From the NCBI GenBank assembly GCA_015680685.1, contig MNCI01022408.1, forward strand, positions 686,035-750,034: a DNA stretch of 64,000 nt. The letters are read 5' to 3'. Below are positions 47,200-60,214 of the stretch, piece after piece (the stretch's first letter is position 1; each line of letters begins with the position of its first letter). A program made the position numbers and the translations under genes. The stretch is from Gnetum montanum. Taxonomy: Eukaryota > Streptophyta > Gnetopsida > Gnetales > Gnetaceae. Below the pieces are notes generated by a model. It was given only the letters and a program-made list of their open reading frames with translations, searched no databases and was not told the origin of the DNA.

Positions 47200-50100
47200 G
47201 CTGTGATTGCTAAAGAAGGTGGGAAGGGGATCCATCATTCTTGCATTGATTCCAATTTGCATGCTGAAAATTGTTTGGACCAAAATTCAAAATTCCAGCG
47301 CGTCATTAATTTGGTTGCACAATCAAGCCAGCCAACGGCTGACAGTTAAGGTTGTTATTCTTTTTGATGTCTGGATCGCTTCTTCCGCTGTGAGAATTGA
47401 GAGCCAGAATGACAGTTACATGGCTTTATTACATAATTAGCGGGTTGAAGGCAGGGCAGTGCCTACAATGTGAGCCTGCATTTGATGCAAACATGGTTCC
47501 ACCAAAGGTGGTTATTATGTGAAAGTTTTTTTAGATGGCTGTTTTATCCAGCGTGAGAAAGCCAATATCATAATGTATTTATTACACGATAATTACGGTA
47601 TGCAGACGTCTACCGTGTACCTTTAACTGCCATTTATTTCAGACATGGCGACTATTTTTGTTGTTTGGGTGCTTTTTCAAATGTGAGACTTGAGAGCCAC
47701 CATGATAATTGTGTTTATTGAAGTGGTTCTTTCTCAAAGCATTGTAATACTTTAAATTTGTAAGGAAGGATACTAAAGAAATAAAATTCTAAGTGTATTT
47801 TTGTATTAATGTTAAAAATTTGCAAAGAAGCATATTACAAGAGTTTGTAATACCCCTCAACAAACTTGTTCCTTGTGCTATGCATTTCTTTGTGTTCAAT
47901 GTGCTTTATGTTTAGTTGTGTTCCGTGGTCATGTATATGTACGTAACATTTGTATGTGCGTTAATTGCTTTGTTGTTGATATTGCAATTCTTGAAATGTA
48001 GCATGCATAATGATTTGTGAAAGAGACAAGATGATATTTTGTTATGTGCTAGTATATGGTAAATATATGATGAAATTGATTAATGATATTTCATACACTA
48101 CTAACCTCATGAAATCCTTTAGATAGGAACTGTGGAACTAGACCAATGGAAGAATTTGGGGGGTATTTGCCAAGTATATTTATAGTCTTGTCTATGTTTG
48201 GTTATGCATCATTTAATGTCTAAATGAATAGACTTTGTTGTGAGCTTCTTGTGAGTTTGAACAATTCATTAAACAAAGATACATGACTCAAGTTACATAT
48301 GATTTAAGATTTTATACCATAGTATAGATAAGCTATGTAATCCTAACTAGTACTCCTAATGAACATCGACACCACATTGAACTTATGTCACACTATATTA
48401 TATTTTGAGAAAACCCTTGTATACCAAACTTAAGCTTATTTTCATTATGTGCAAATAAGTATTAACCTAGTGGGAAAGACTTTTGATTTGAAAGCTCAAG
48501 TCATATGTTCAATCTTGATGGACAATGTAGTACATAGAGTATATCATGTTGATTACTATGTTATTGTTGATGATTCTATTATAGATGATACTTTAATAAT
48601 ATGGTAATATATAGAGGTATACTATATAGTGATATGTTTTATTTTAATGTGTTAAAGATTATACTCTAATAATATGGTGATATATGGAAGCATACCATAT
48701 ATAAAGATGTTTTATTTTAAGGTGTGTTGAGAGTAACAATGATGTTGTAAATAAGTCTTAGGCTAAGCTAATAACCTAGTCTCTCTTTTAGGTAGAAGCA
48801 ATGTGAGACCTTTTTAATATTTTGAAGTTTTGTTTCTATACCATGGTTTATTTTGAATATGCTACAAGTATTCTAACCTCATTTGGTTAGGACAAGTTAT
48901 AATTAATCAACAATGTGTAATGTGTAAGGTTTGAGACTTAATTAACCATTAACCTTTAGGCATGTAACTTTTACTGTAAATATCCTTTCAGCCTTCCTCG
49001 TTAAATCTGTTTCTGCTAAAATGCTAGGGCATGTTTGATATTAATAAGGATGTTGAAGGATTAATCATCACTTGCTCCTGAAAGATTTCTTTCCCTGTTT
49101 TCCTTTCTCTTATTTCCCGTTATTTTCTCAGTTATAGATGTGAGAGTTAGCGTTGATGATGAGGGTTGCTGCATAGAGCGTTTTGCTGGCAAGGTTTTTG
49201 CGTAGAGGGTTTTGTTTGCAAGGGTTTGCTGGAAAACCCTTTTCAATCATTTTCAGGGGCCACGATATACACTGAAGCTTACCAAATTTGTGCGGAAATC
49301 TAACTGATCCAATACATCCGAGACGATCTAGTAAATAATAATTAGAAAAAAAAAATACCATTTCCCCAATTCCAATTGAAATATTTATACCAATATCGCG
49401 GCATCCATATCTGAAATACATACTACATATGTTTTAAATTATAAGGAAGTCAGAGTCACAAGATGTGACAATTGAAGGAACTCCGTTGGGGCAATGCAAA
49501 GGAACAAACTGAATTAAATCAAAAAACAAAATTCAGTTCTACAAAGATGGCATGATACCATAACACGGTAGAAATCACCTTGAAAACGTCGGCCCTGGAG
49601 CGCTGCTAGGTTTATATCCCAGCATTTATACGCTAACAATGTAATATTCAATTGTCCACAAGTACAATTTAATAGTTTCACTCTCATCTCTAACACACTC
49701 TGTCTCCCATGATTATTAAGTATGTTTTACATCGGTTGGGAACGTGGGAATGTATACTCAAATGAATTTAGGAACCAAAGCTGTTTCATGGGAGTGCAAC
49801 TAGAGCTATTTCATGGGTGCGCAACTAGATGCATGTTGACTGTAATCAGAGAAATCAATTAAATATATAAAAAAATCCCTCTCTAAACTTAATGCAATTC
49901 CACTTTAGCCATTCATGGATCAGCACCCATGGAGACAGGGAAAGAGTAAGCATACCCTTTTGTTCAAGGTTGTTCTAACTTGTACTGGGAGTATAACATG
50001 GGTTACTTCAGTGTAGTGGCACCTTGTACTCAATCCTAGGATTATTTACAAGTAAGATTCAAGCTTGTGTTTACCCTAGAATGTGAACCTGACTCTGTTA

Positions 50101-51647
50101 CAGGTAACATAGAGCTCATGTTTACCCTAAAATGGAAACCTTAACTCTGTGTTACAGGTAATGTAGGGTTTTGTCTTTGCTCAAGATTTTTTAGGAAATT
50201 TATAAATACTGTAACTTTAAAATGAAAATTTAACAAAATCATAATTATCAAAATACAATGATACAATGATTTATTGGTCCAGAAATAGAAATGATTTATT
50301 GGTCCAGAAATAGAAAAGATGATGGTAGAAGTGTTCATTTTATTATTTATGAAAGTTTTATCATTGTTATTTTTTTCTTTAAATCTAAAGATTTTCACTG
50401 CAGCTTTATATCATTTTTATTATAGGATGTATTATTTGAACATTAACAGAATTTGTTGAATCTGGGAATGCCTTTAGGTCCATGGAATATGGGGAACGAG
50501 AAAATTTTTGTGGGAGCGAGCTCCCTGCACACTGATCATTACCATTGTGAAACTCTAATGACCTTTAGAACTAGGTTTCCAAAAATACATTTCAAGCTTT
50601 ATTTTTAATACTTCTTTTGCTCATGAATGAGTTTTAAAATTAAGCTTTATATATACCTCACCATAAATAAATACAAAATTAAAATTTCATCACTAGTTGG
50701 AAGTAAAAATCATGTAACAATAACAGTTAAAAATCATGCAAACTAAAATATTATCATATACATTCTAGACCTAAAATTCATGTTAAAAGAATCTTCTGAT
50801 ACTGGAAAGAAAGGGAGTTGTCCAGAAGAAACAGTTATAGAGGTTTGGCCATGAGGAATATGAGGCAGAGTGAATATCCCTTTTTAAAGCTAGCTGACAA
50901 AGGTTAAAAATATAGCATCACATTACTACATTCACCTGCAATATTACTCGATTGCTACTTCATCCCGTTAAAAACCGTGAATTTTTATGCAGTTTTATTT
51001 TTCCAAAGCCTCTCTGTGACATTATACTGAATTTCTGTGCTTAGGTTCCTGCAGATTGTTCACACAGCTAAAAATGGTTAGAAAGGTGTGTCACTTGTTC
51101 GTTAAGGTGTGTGCTTTACAATCTCAGGTCATAGCTTCAATGACAGTACGTTGAGATGTATAAGCATTGTACAAAAAAATTATTGAAACTGAACTGATCC
51201 AAGAGATCCATAAAGTGTGGCTGTAGCTTGAAAAACCAACCAGTTTTACTTCAGTATATTTCTCATATTATTGCAGAGGCAACTAATATTATTGAAAAAC
51301 AAATCATTAAAATTTCAGACGCAATTAATGCAGACGAAACCAATATTATTGCTGCTCATATTTCTGGCCACGCTTTGACTGTAGATTCTCAAGGAGGATA
51401 ATCTAAATTCCATAATACGTATTTTCTGGTTTTCTTCAAGCGAATCCTCTTCAAAAAAATAACCAACTCTTCGACTGTCAGTTAATTAGCATGATGGTAA
51501 TGAGGTAAATTTTGAGTTAAAAACATGACGCATGAGAACATTCAACACTAAAGGAAGGCTTCAGTATACTGCAGTTCGGATTTTTGGGTCAGATTCAGTA
51601 TTGTTCAGAACCCTTACCAACAATCTATACCTAAAAAATAATAATAA
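47200..51647. other. Unique AT-rich sequence without a supported gene
   Basis: Contains an imperfect duplication at 48590-48735 and a 25-bp duplication at 50247-50310 (ATGATTTATTGGTCCAGAAA twice). The minus frames at 49061-49421 contain short internal repeats (CAAGGTTTTTGCGTAGAGGG type) and no family motif. Confidence 0.45.
48590..48735. repeat. Imperfect tandem duplication of about 66 bp
   Basis: Two copies of TAATAATATGGT(A/G)ATATAT...ATGTTTTATTTTAA(G/T)GTGT occur side by side. Confidence 0.7.
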
Positions 51648-51846
51648 GTTGAGTGTAAATCCCTGGTCAAGAGAGTTGTGACTCGAGAGGTACAAGATAC
51701 ACTCTTCTAATGGATGACTCTGAGATCAAGTTATAGATTCCAATTTAATAAGTTAAGTAGACTGATATAAAGGCTGTTCATCCAACTATCTATATATATG
51801 GGCTGTTCATTCATCTAACTATTTCTCTAATAGTTAGGCTCCAACA
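51648..51846 (-). repeat. Short LTR resembling a Ty1/copia terminus, minus strand
   Basis: On the minus strand a purine run CTTTTTCAGGGGG is followed by TGTTGGAGCCTAACTATTAG (plus 51827-51846), a TATATATA motif (plus 51791-51798), and an end near ATTTACACTCAA (plus 51648). PPT followed by TGTTGG is the common start of copia 3' LTRs. Sequence to the right (to about 52060) might be decayed internal DNA, but no RNase H or integrase motif was found. Confidence 0.4.
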
Positions 51847-52180
51847 CCCCCTGAAAAAGAGCCAATTGTTGCTCTTTTTTCATGTTTGTTTAGTATGTCC
51901 TCATCTGAGGTTCCAATGAAGACCCAACTTACCCATTTGGTGTGGCAGAAGGCTATGAAAAAATAAGACGTTTTCAGAATGTGAGTCATCTTAATATCAG
52001 ATGTCCAGTTTTCTAGTGTAATAGGGCCTTTGTCTGTTTCAATGCAACTCATTATTTTAGCAATAATGTATTCTTATGCATCTGAATTGTATAAGCACAA
52101 ATGCTTCTGCTACTTTCCTGACTGACACATATTACAAGCAAGCATAAATGTAACTCAAAAGGAGTTTCAAAACTTATCCA

Positions 52181-52318
52181 TGACTATCTTTCTAGCGGTT
52201 GGAAGACCACCTCTAAGTGAGAAAAATGACTATCTTTCTAGCGGTTGGAAGACCACCTCTAAGTGAGAAAAATGACTATCTTTCTAGCGGTTGGAAGACC
52301 ACCTCTAAGTGAGAAAAA
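52181..52318. repeat. Three perfect copies of a 46-bp unit
   Basis: TGACTATCTTTCTAGCGGTT plus GGAAGACCACCTCTAAGTGA plus GAAAAA starts at 52181, 52227 and 52273 without visible differences. Confidence 0.9.
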
Positions 52319-52421
52319 TTAGAATAATCATAAAATCATAAAAATTAGGGACATCACTTAGAGAGTGATGGTAAAGTGCTTGTCTTCTAAGTTGTAGGAC
52401 GAGTTTAAGCCTAGGCTTTCC

Positions 52422-52477
52422 TTTATCCAGTGACCTTCCTCGACACTGATTTATCCAGTGACCTTCCTCGACACTGA
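52422..52477. repeat. Two copies of a 28-bp unit
   Basis: TTTATCCAGTGACCTTCCTC plus GACACTGA at 52422 and 52450. Confidence 0.9.
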
Positions 52478-53183
52478 TTTAACAAGATGAACATTGAGCC
52501 TCTAAGTGATCATCCTTTTATAAAATCATTATCAAGCTGCACCAAAATTAACAAGTTTTTAAATCATTTAAAAAAACCTCAATTACGTCTCATTTTAATT
52601 ATGCGCTCGGATTTCCAGATACATAACTAACCATGGCTGAACTGTAACGCTCAAAGACTACAATCAATTATCTTTCAGTGTACATTCTAAATTGTCCAAC
52701 CACTTGTGCATTTATTTATTTATTTATATCTGATAACTTATCTTGCATCGATGTATGAAATAAATGTGACAGGTAAGTTTGATCTATATCAAAAATGCAT
52801 TTCTGATTCAAGTTTTAGAAAACAAGACCCACGAAATAAGAAGTGGAAAAATGATGCCTTTGTTTTCGTTAAAGATTACCTGTTATATATTGGAAAAAAT
52901 TTTAACCTTTCTGGCCCTCCGGTACAATTCAGTGCACAAAACCAGCCTGCTGCTGCAAAACTCACAAGAACAAGATATTGGAGCACACCACCAAAAATGG
53001 GCGAGACTTATTCCTACCATAAAACATGGAAATCACTGTCAACGTGTGCGCCAAATTTCAATCAAGGCAAGTCATGCCCTAATCCGTCACAATAGAGCAA
53101 AACTGTTTGGCAAAATGCTCACAAAACGCGCACGCACACACAACATTTCATTTCGTGAGGAATTGAAAACAAAGAAATCAAAA

Positions 53184-53627
53184 TCATTCCTTTACAATCA
53201 CACTGGAAAGTGAATAGGATTGAGATTTAGATGCTGCAGATGAAGAATAAGAAGAAGAAGAGATTGGAATTGGGAATGATGAGGAAGAGAGTTTCTTTGT
53301 GGAGTAGCAGTGAAAAAGAAGAGCAGCGGCAGAGGCGGCACCCAGAAAATCAGCGACGGCATCTTTGAGGGAAGCACCGTGGCCAGGAAAAAGATGCAGA
53401 TGATCGCCTGCTTCCTTGGCAGCTCCGACAGTAAGAGAAAGGAAGAAGCTCAACCAGACTGCGCATCTCCATCTCCATCTCCATTCCCATTTCCATGTCC
53501 ATTTATGCCCCAATTTGTTACATGCTCTCATTGCACTGCTGCACAGTACTACAATGGCAAAACAGGCGAGGAAATGCTCCGCCTTGTCAATGGCTATCCA
53601 ATCATCGTCAATCTCATCATCTCCCAT
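53184..53627 (-). CDS. Small membrane protein, YfiM/DUF2279-like, single exon
   Basis: Intact ORF of 147 residues with ATG at 53627 and the stop at 53184-53186. It has an acidic N-terminus (MGDDEIDDDW), then DKAEHFLACFAIVVLCSSAM (first membrane helix, about 15-34). A Trp/Arg/Lys-rich loop follows, then WLSFFLSLTVGAAKEAGDHL (second helix running into a conserved GAAKE-D segment), GASLKDAVADFLGAASAAAL (third helix, about 88-107), and a Ser-rich tail. The pattern DKxxHFxxC, GxxKExxD and GxSxxDxxADxxG is that of YfiM-like membrane proteins of bacteria and of plant proteins of unknown function. The conserved Lys/Glu and Asp residues next to the helices are kept. Function unknown; a role at a membrane is all that can be inferred. 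No intron is needed. The + strand frames across the same segment are shadows. Confidence 0.7.
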   Translation of the reverse strand: MGDDEIDDDWIAIDKAEHFLACFAIVVLCSSAMRACNKLGHKWTWKWEWRWRWRCAVWLSFFLSLTVGAAKEAGDHLHLFPGHGASLKDAVADFLGAASAAALLFHCYSTKKLSSSSFPIPISSSSYSSSAASKSQSYSLSSVIVKE

Positions 53628-53639
53628 TTCTCAGCCTCC

Positions 53640-55590
53640 TCCTCGTCTGTAACGAACCACTTCTCGCCTCATAGTCTTTTGATTTACGATTGTAATAGTC
53701 TTTTGGTGTGTTTGTGTGCATGTTTCCTTGAAAAGGTTAATTAGAATAGTAATAAATAAATTTATGATTAAATGTTTAAATACTTTATACTTAAAAAATA
53801 TGATTTAAAATACATTCCTAAATAATAATGATAAATGATATATGGGAAAATAAAATATTTTCTATTCTATTTCAAGAGATGCTAAGGTGTGTCTTAAGAG
53901 CTAAAACAAGTATGTTGAGATGCAAATGAATGCTCATATTGAGGAACTTAACCTATGAATCAAGTTGGAGGAACCTGACCCATGAATCATGGATACTTTG
54001 TGCAAATAGTTTATATTTTATTTTATTTAAATGTAATGCATTAGTTTAAAATAGTAAAGTATCATTAAAAAGGTCATGTGTTGACTTTTCAAGGATGGGA
54101 AAATTCACATGGCTGAAGACTTAAAAAATAAGGTGCCTTATTTGATTATGTATATTGAATTGCCCTTGTCATGAATCTATTTGAAAACTCTTTCTTTGCA
54201 TCTTATGAATCTATTTGAAAACTCTTTCTTTGAATATACATACTTTATTGATTTTATTATAGCAATCATGAAGAGAATTGAACCCATGATCCATTGCTGG
54301 AGAGTGAAAGATTTATAACTTTAAAAAGAAAGAAAAGAATACAAACAATCCCCAACAAGTCAATTACAAGAAACCAAAGAAAAGAATACAAACAGTCCCT
54401 AACAAGTTAGTTACAAAAAACCATTCATTATCCCTTATTCCACCTACAAATAGGAAGAGGAGGAGAGGAAAAAAGAGGACACACACAAGGCAGAAGTAGC
54501 TTTGCAGAACACAAAAGAAAAGAAGGATACATCAACAAAGAGTGTTGTTGTGAAGAGAGAGAAGGTTGTCGCTGCTACAAGAGATAGCAAAGAGAAAGAA
54601 AACAAGTGTGGCATAGCAATCCAATATTCGGAGAATTTCTCCTAGTAAGCAAGATATCTAAGCAAGGAGGTAAAATGATCTATCTTTGTTATGTTTGATA
54701 ATGGCTAACAAAGGCTAATTTTCTCAAACTTTTCTCTTCTTGCTTGTCTAACCACCTTCACAATGCTTGTATGAAAATATCAAGATTGTTGTTGTAAGCT
54801 TAGACTTTTTTCTGAAATCCTTTATTACCTTTTCTTTGGATCTCTCTGCCCGTCCTATGCACTCTCATACCTAAATGACTTGAATGAGAGTTGTTTCTGT
54901 AATGATTCAAAAACACCTATAATGATTTGGGGCATTTTTGGCAAAGGATTGCCAACAAGGGTTATGGATCCCTAATGTGAGGATTGGTACTCTCAGCAGA
55001 AAGCAAGAGTATCCTTGGGCCCATCAATCATTGTGAGTTGTTGAATTCTTGGATTTTGGTTAGAATTTGGTTGATAAACCCTCCCCTTTTGAATGCATAA
55101 ATTCTAAATCTTGAATTATACTTTTTTTTTCTATACCTTTTCAAGTCTGATTTTAATATCTTTCTATAAGTTGAGTGGGGGAAAACCTAGGATGTTAATT
55201 TGTGGTTATGATCTAGCTATTCTCTGCTATTGAACATATGAATTTTCTAATTAAATGATTATCGGTAAAATGGTTACAAGAGTTAAATTCAGATCTTGTT
55301 TTTGTGTGTGGTTGGAAATTATAAAATATTATTATGTGATTGAACAAATATGAAATTATTATTTTATCTGCTTATGTGGTCATTTCTTTGGTTTTCAAAT
55401 GTGCAAATGATTCTGATTAAATATTTCTTTTTAGGTTAAATAATTAAAAATTTTGATTTTTTTAATTTAATAAATCTTGGATAGATATTTTACTATGTCT
55501 ATTTCTTTTTAAAATTATCTCTTAATTTTTAAATTAACATTGATTGACCTATTTCAGAGCTAAATATAAGCACTCTCACCTGAGCATTTT
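53640..55590. other. Intergenic sequence with short duplications
   Basis: Two direct copies of ATGAATCTATTTGAAAACTC plus TTTCTTTG occur at about 54170-54230, and of AAAGAAAAGAATACAAACA(A/G) plus TCC at about 54330-54400. It is AT-rich; no gene is supported. Confidence 0.5.
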
Positions 55591-55596
55591 CTTCTT

Positions 55597-55797
55597 TCAA
55601 CCAGCTTTCTTTTCAGGGGCTTTGGCTGCTAGCTCTTGCTCCACATCATCATCTAAAAAATGCGACCTTTGTAACACGGACAAGTACCTGCTCATTGTCA
55701 CCGCCATTCCCGTTGGAACATAAAAGTAGGGTTCTCCGTGGAATGCCCGTGTCACATGCCTGTTTTTTTGACTTCTTATGCTGGATGATTCAATCAA
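55597..55797 (-). CDS. Exon-like ORF of unknown identity
   Basis: 66 codons with composition unlike the surrounding AT-rich DNA. From about residue 14 it reads HVTRAFHGEPYFYVPTGMAV, then TMSRYLSVLQRSHFLDDDVE and QELAAKAPEKKAG before the stop. A charged, well-balanced C-terminus and GC-rich codons suggest a true coding exon, probably the last exon of a gene or a fragment of one. An acceptor-like site could precede HVTR (about plus 55758). I do not recognise the family. No partner exon was found upstream on the minus strand in the window, so a processed or captured fragment is equally possible. Confidence 0.35.
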   Translation of the reverse strand: MIESSSIRSQKNRHVTRAFHGEPYFYVPTGMAVTMSRYLSVLQRSHFLDDDVEQELAAKAPEKKAG

Positions 55798-55876
55798 AGT
55801 TCAGCCTTCTATTTTCCAAAATGCATGTGCCTTGTTTTATATATAAACAGATAAAAGTTTGCAATTTGGAAATTTA

Positions 55877-56300
55877 GAAAAAGCTTAGATGTAAATAATT
55901 TTTTTAAAATTAAAGATACGCCTCCATCATACAAGTGAATGAACAAAAGAATTTGGTTGCAGAGGAGACATTGCAAAACATTGAGCCCTAAATAAATTTT
56001 TTTGAAAAAATTTACGGATTAGTTCAAGCTTAAAAAATTTAGAGATTTGTTTGCAGCATGTGAGTGCAAGATCTCAAAAAAGTTTACAACCGTAAACATT
56101 TTTAGAAAACTTAGATATAAATGATTTTTTTAAAAATTAAAGATATGCATTCATTTTTTGAGTGAATTAATAAAAAAATTTGTCTTAGCAGAGAGAAGAA
56201 TAAAAAATTAAAATTTAAATGATTTTTTCTAGGAAAAATTATTTGCATTATCTAAGTTCAAAAATGTTTTGAAAAAATTTAGAGATTTTTTTGCACTGCT
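55877..56300. repeat. Diverged tandem duplication, period about 230 bp
   Basis: The segment AGAAAAAGCTTAGATGTAAA, then ATTTTTTTAAAATTAAAGATA and a GTGAAT(G/T)AA block at 55877-55970, recurs at about 56104-56195. The tail AAAAATTTAGAGATTTGTTTGC (about 56033) recurs at about 56272. Confidence 0.6.
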
Positions 56301-59300
56301 CATTAAAGGATAGGATCATCACCCTGAGCCACAATTCTTGTCTCACTGTCTTATTAAAACATTATCCTACAAAAGTAAGGTTAGGGTGGATGCATGAGCA
56401 GAAATAGGTTGGCTCAAAAAATTAAGTTTAAAATTTAGGAAACATTTAGAGATTTTTCTCAATTGAACTAATAATATATGTTATATCCTCGATCTTTTAC
56501 ACGGTAAAACCACAGTTTTTTTAGCGGTGCCACGGGCAGTGGCGGAATCAAATTTACGAAACCAATAAAAAAATGTCAGAGGAGCTCTCCCTTAATCACT
56601 GCCCACCAAGTTCTGTTGATGATATTGTTCGGTGATTTTTAATTTTTTTGGGTACAGTGAATCTCCCACGATAGATCGTGAACTTGGATAGAGCTTTAGT
56701 AGATTAGCTTAATTCAATGCATTTAGCGAGAGTTGTTTTGAAAATCTGAAAAGCCTACGGATTTGAATGCATCAGGCATGCATTTGGGACAATTCCAAAG
56801 CTTCTGTAATTCCCGTTTTTCTAAGGCCATTTACATTATTTTAAAACGCATTCCAAATTGGGAATTGTTCTTGCGATTGATAACAAAAATTAAAATCTAA
56901 GCAAGAGTTGTGCGGTCAGTGTCACCGTCTCGATTTCTTTTTCCAAGTTAAATTATTTTTAGGTCACGCTTTAACCATGATGTTGCACTTGCTCTGGAAG
57001 GGACTCGAATATTTCATGTCTACGCATTATTGTATTCTTTAATGCTTTTTGTTGTTACGCCAAAATGAAATTTCTTTCTTGCTGCCTCTGCTACGCTGCT
57101 CTTGTACTCTCTCATTCATCTTCCTGAGACGACTGGTTAGTATCTGCTTTCTCTGACTTTCGTCATGGATCCATAGCAAAAAAAAAAGCATGTTTTTTGG
57201 AATTCCTGGTAGCTTATTTGGCAGATTTTCCTGCTTCAATTGTTTCGCGGTAAATGTTTGCTACATGTTCAATCTGAAATTCAATTTTTGCTATACATGT
57301 AACAGTCTCGATGGATTGTTTTATCGTCATGGTCATACCAGGAAACAATTAACATGCTTGATCTTCACATACTTTGTATTCCTTTTTATGGCGTCAATGT
57401 TGTATTTGACGGTTACTTACGCTTCATGTTTGTCTCGCAAAATATTGTTCTTCTTGCATTTCTGAGTTTTCTCTTTAAGTAGAATTCCATTTCTTATTTC
57501 TCTGCAAGCATGGTGTCGATTGTGCTGTCTGAGGCGTCTCTTTACTGATGAATTCCATGAACCGAAAGTGCAGAGTGGAAAATACCCTTTCAGTTTTTAC
57601 AAGGATTGCAAAATTTGTTCATCTGATGTAGGAATCCCGTTTCTGATAACTTATACGTGTTAAATAGTTAATGTACTTCTATGCAGTTGTTTAGTCAACT
57701 CCAATTGGCAGGTGTTTTTCTATGATTCATAACCCAATAAAGCTGTACATATACTTGTTTCATCCATCTGCAAGTTGAAAATCGGGCATCTTAGATCTGG
57801 TCGTGGGCCTGATCTTAGGCCCTGACTCACCCCCTGACCAAGCTCGAATCGTAAACTCTAAACTATCTGTAGAACGTTTATGAGGCTCTGATCATCCTAT
57901 CTCAGGAAATTTGGAAAGCGTGATTGTGACACTTTTTCTTTTTCCCTTTACTTGCTGGAAAATTAAAATTAAGATTTTAAAATCATTGAAGTTTTTGTTT
58001 AGAGAATACTCGTTGAATCCGCTGAATCCGTTATGCAAGTGTAACTTTGCATTCTTCAAACTTAAACGTTGAAGTTTATGTTTAGAGGATAACTGTTGAA
58101 TCCGTTATACAGTGTAACTGTGCATTCTTCAAACTTATTTCCCTTTCTATTTGCTTTCAGTAGGATAACATTAGTTGGCTTAACGACATCTAAGTCCTTA
58201 ATGCCCATTCAAGGGAACAAGAAACAGAATAGCCATGAAACTACCACCATAAAGAACCAAGATTCCAAGAGTCATCGCTATCAAGGGAATTGAAATTTTA
58301 ATTTTTAAGCAAAATAAAGAATTAATTCTAGGTGCTAGTATTATCCAGACAAAAAACAATTCATAAGTGACATGCATGTTCTAATTAAGCTTGACTAACA
58401 TGATATATTAACATGGGGCCAAACTCTTAAAACTTCTCAAATCATATTCCAACTTCTTATGTTTTACAAGAAGTGGAAAGTAAGCATGAACAAAGATCAC
58501 TTAGCAATGAACTATAAATTATCTATGCCAAAAAACATACAAACCTTAATAAATGAAATGCTTTAAAAGAATTCAAAATGACTACCTCTATTGCTATGAA
58601 GTTTTAGTTTGGAGAAGGACAATATAATCTCAAGGTCAGGTTGGTGTTGAACTCTTTAAGATTTTTGACTCTTTTAACCAGCCTTAAAAAATTAGTCACA
58701 TGCAGTTCCAAATCAGCCAGAACAGTCCCCAAAAAGCATGAAAGAGCGACCCTAAGGTCAGCCAAGAAACAGTCCTTAAAACACAGGAACAGCTGTAAGT
58801 TTAGCCGAGAAACACAGTTAAGGCTCCCATTCGAATTAGCAAGGAAGTGTTTGAGGGCAAACTGTAGTTAGGTTGCAGGTTGTGGTTCTGTCCTAGTCAA
58901 CTGTAAGCAGGACACAGATCAGTCTGGTCATGATTTCCTGTCAAGAAGGTGCGAATTACAATGTGGTTGCATTGTTATCAAGTAGTTTCTGGAATTCAGC
59001 CTAACTCAGTTTGCAAGCATTATGCAGTTATGGTTATGGTGCGATCAAGTGCAAAGTAGGTGCAAGTTTTATCTTGATGATATTAAGCATCGAGGACTTT
59101 CATGTTTCTTTGGATCTGAATCATGAGTTGACTGTGGGTTGTAGTCAGGTCATAGTTTATTTGTGAGTTCAATCAAGGTCACGACAAAATCATGGTGAAG
59201 TTGCAGTTGCAGTTTGACATTGGAATTTAAAAATTTAAAATCAGAAAAGGTCTGATACGGTATATACTGACATAAGGTAGTCTAATATAATTCAATCGTG

Positions 59301-60203
59301 TATGTAAGGGTGTTGGCCTCTTGTGTATGTATTGAGTGTGCATACTTGTGAGTGAAGAGAGAATTGTTTGTGTTTCCAGGGGAGGTTGATCTCCTTTGAT
59401 TTGTGGTTTTTTGATTATTATTTCTCATCCTTTGAGGTGTGGATTGCGATTCCACATCTTTGTAAACGTTGCATATTCTTGTTTCATTTCACAATTAATA
59501 AAATTTTGTCTGTTTCCTTGTTCAGTTGTGAACTTGAGTTAAAGTTGAGTTGGGGAATTGTTCCAGGAATCTGGTTCTATTTTAGAAACAATCCTATCAT
59601 GGTGTCTAGAAACCATCCTATGATGGGCAAGAGATTGCCTGTTTAAATTGTTTGCTAAACAAAGATTGTTCCAAGAGTAGCTCTCCATTTGTGGAAAATC
59701 ATTTTTGCTGTTTTGTTAAAACTGAGACTTTTGAAAATTTTAGCAAGCGCATTGTCCTTGTAATCTTGTCACACCAAAGGTAGAGGCTGAATGGTTCCAC
59801 AATTTTATAGAAAATTGGTTCAGCTCAGGTATCAATATAAATACATTGCCAACATTTCTTCCCTTGAAATTTTCTATCAGAATATTTGGTTTCCATGGAT
59901 AAATTTTCCAAACTGTTTTAGGATTTGATTTTGTGAGATCAAGTAAGGACCTATTCCGTTTAAATACATAAGGGCGCAAATATATCCAAACGTTATCTAG
60001 TCTGTTAATAAATAATGATGCTAGACGACTTTTCAATTGTAAACTGTGAATCTAAAAGCTGGTCTTTTAAAATTTTAAACTAAAAATGGTAACGTATAAG
60101 GAGCTACATCGGTCATGTAATGGTATCAAATGTACATTGTTAAGCAACTGCATTTTTATTATTGTATATAGTGATTTGTTTCCTTCATTTCATTTTCTTT
60201 CAG
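56300..60203 (+). other. Region upstream of the K+ channel gene, possibly with a 5' UTR exon and long intron
   Basis: A small GC-richer segment at 57055-57240 has donor-like sites (GACTGGTTAGTATC at about 57130; TCGCGGTAAATG at about 57245). A strong polypyrimidine acceptor TTTTCTTTCAG ends at 60203, just before the leader of the channel gene. These could be the two ends of a 5' UTR intron. Also present: 58012-58140 with two copies of a GTTGAATCCGTTAT...GTGTAACT(T/G)TGCATTCTTC segment. Nothing else is supported. Confidence 0.35.
58012..58140. repeat. Imperfect duplication of about 50 bp
   Basis: GTTGAATCCG, GTTAT(G/A)CA, AGTGTAACT and TGCATTCTTCAAACTTA recur in order about 78 bp apart. Confidence 0.7.
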
Positions 60204-60214
60204 GTAACATCAAA

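Noticed and set aside
53310-53744. Plus-strand frame of 144 codons over the YfiM-like gene
   Set aside because: The minus-strand product has conserved family residues and membrane helices; the plus frame is its shadow.
59280-59640. LTR-like sequence with AATAAAATTTTG polyadenylation-type signal
   Set aside because: No terminal repeats, primer site or partner copy found in the window.
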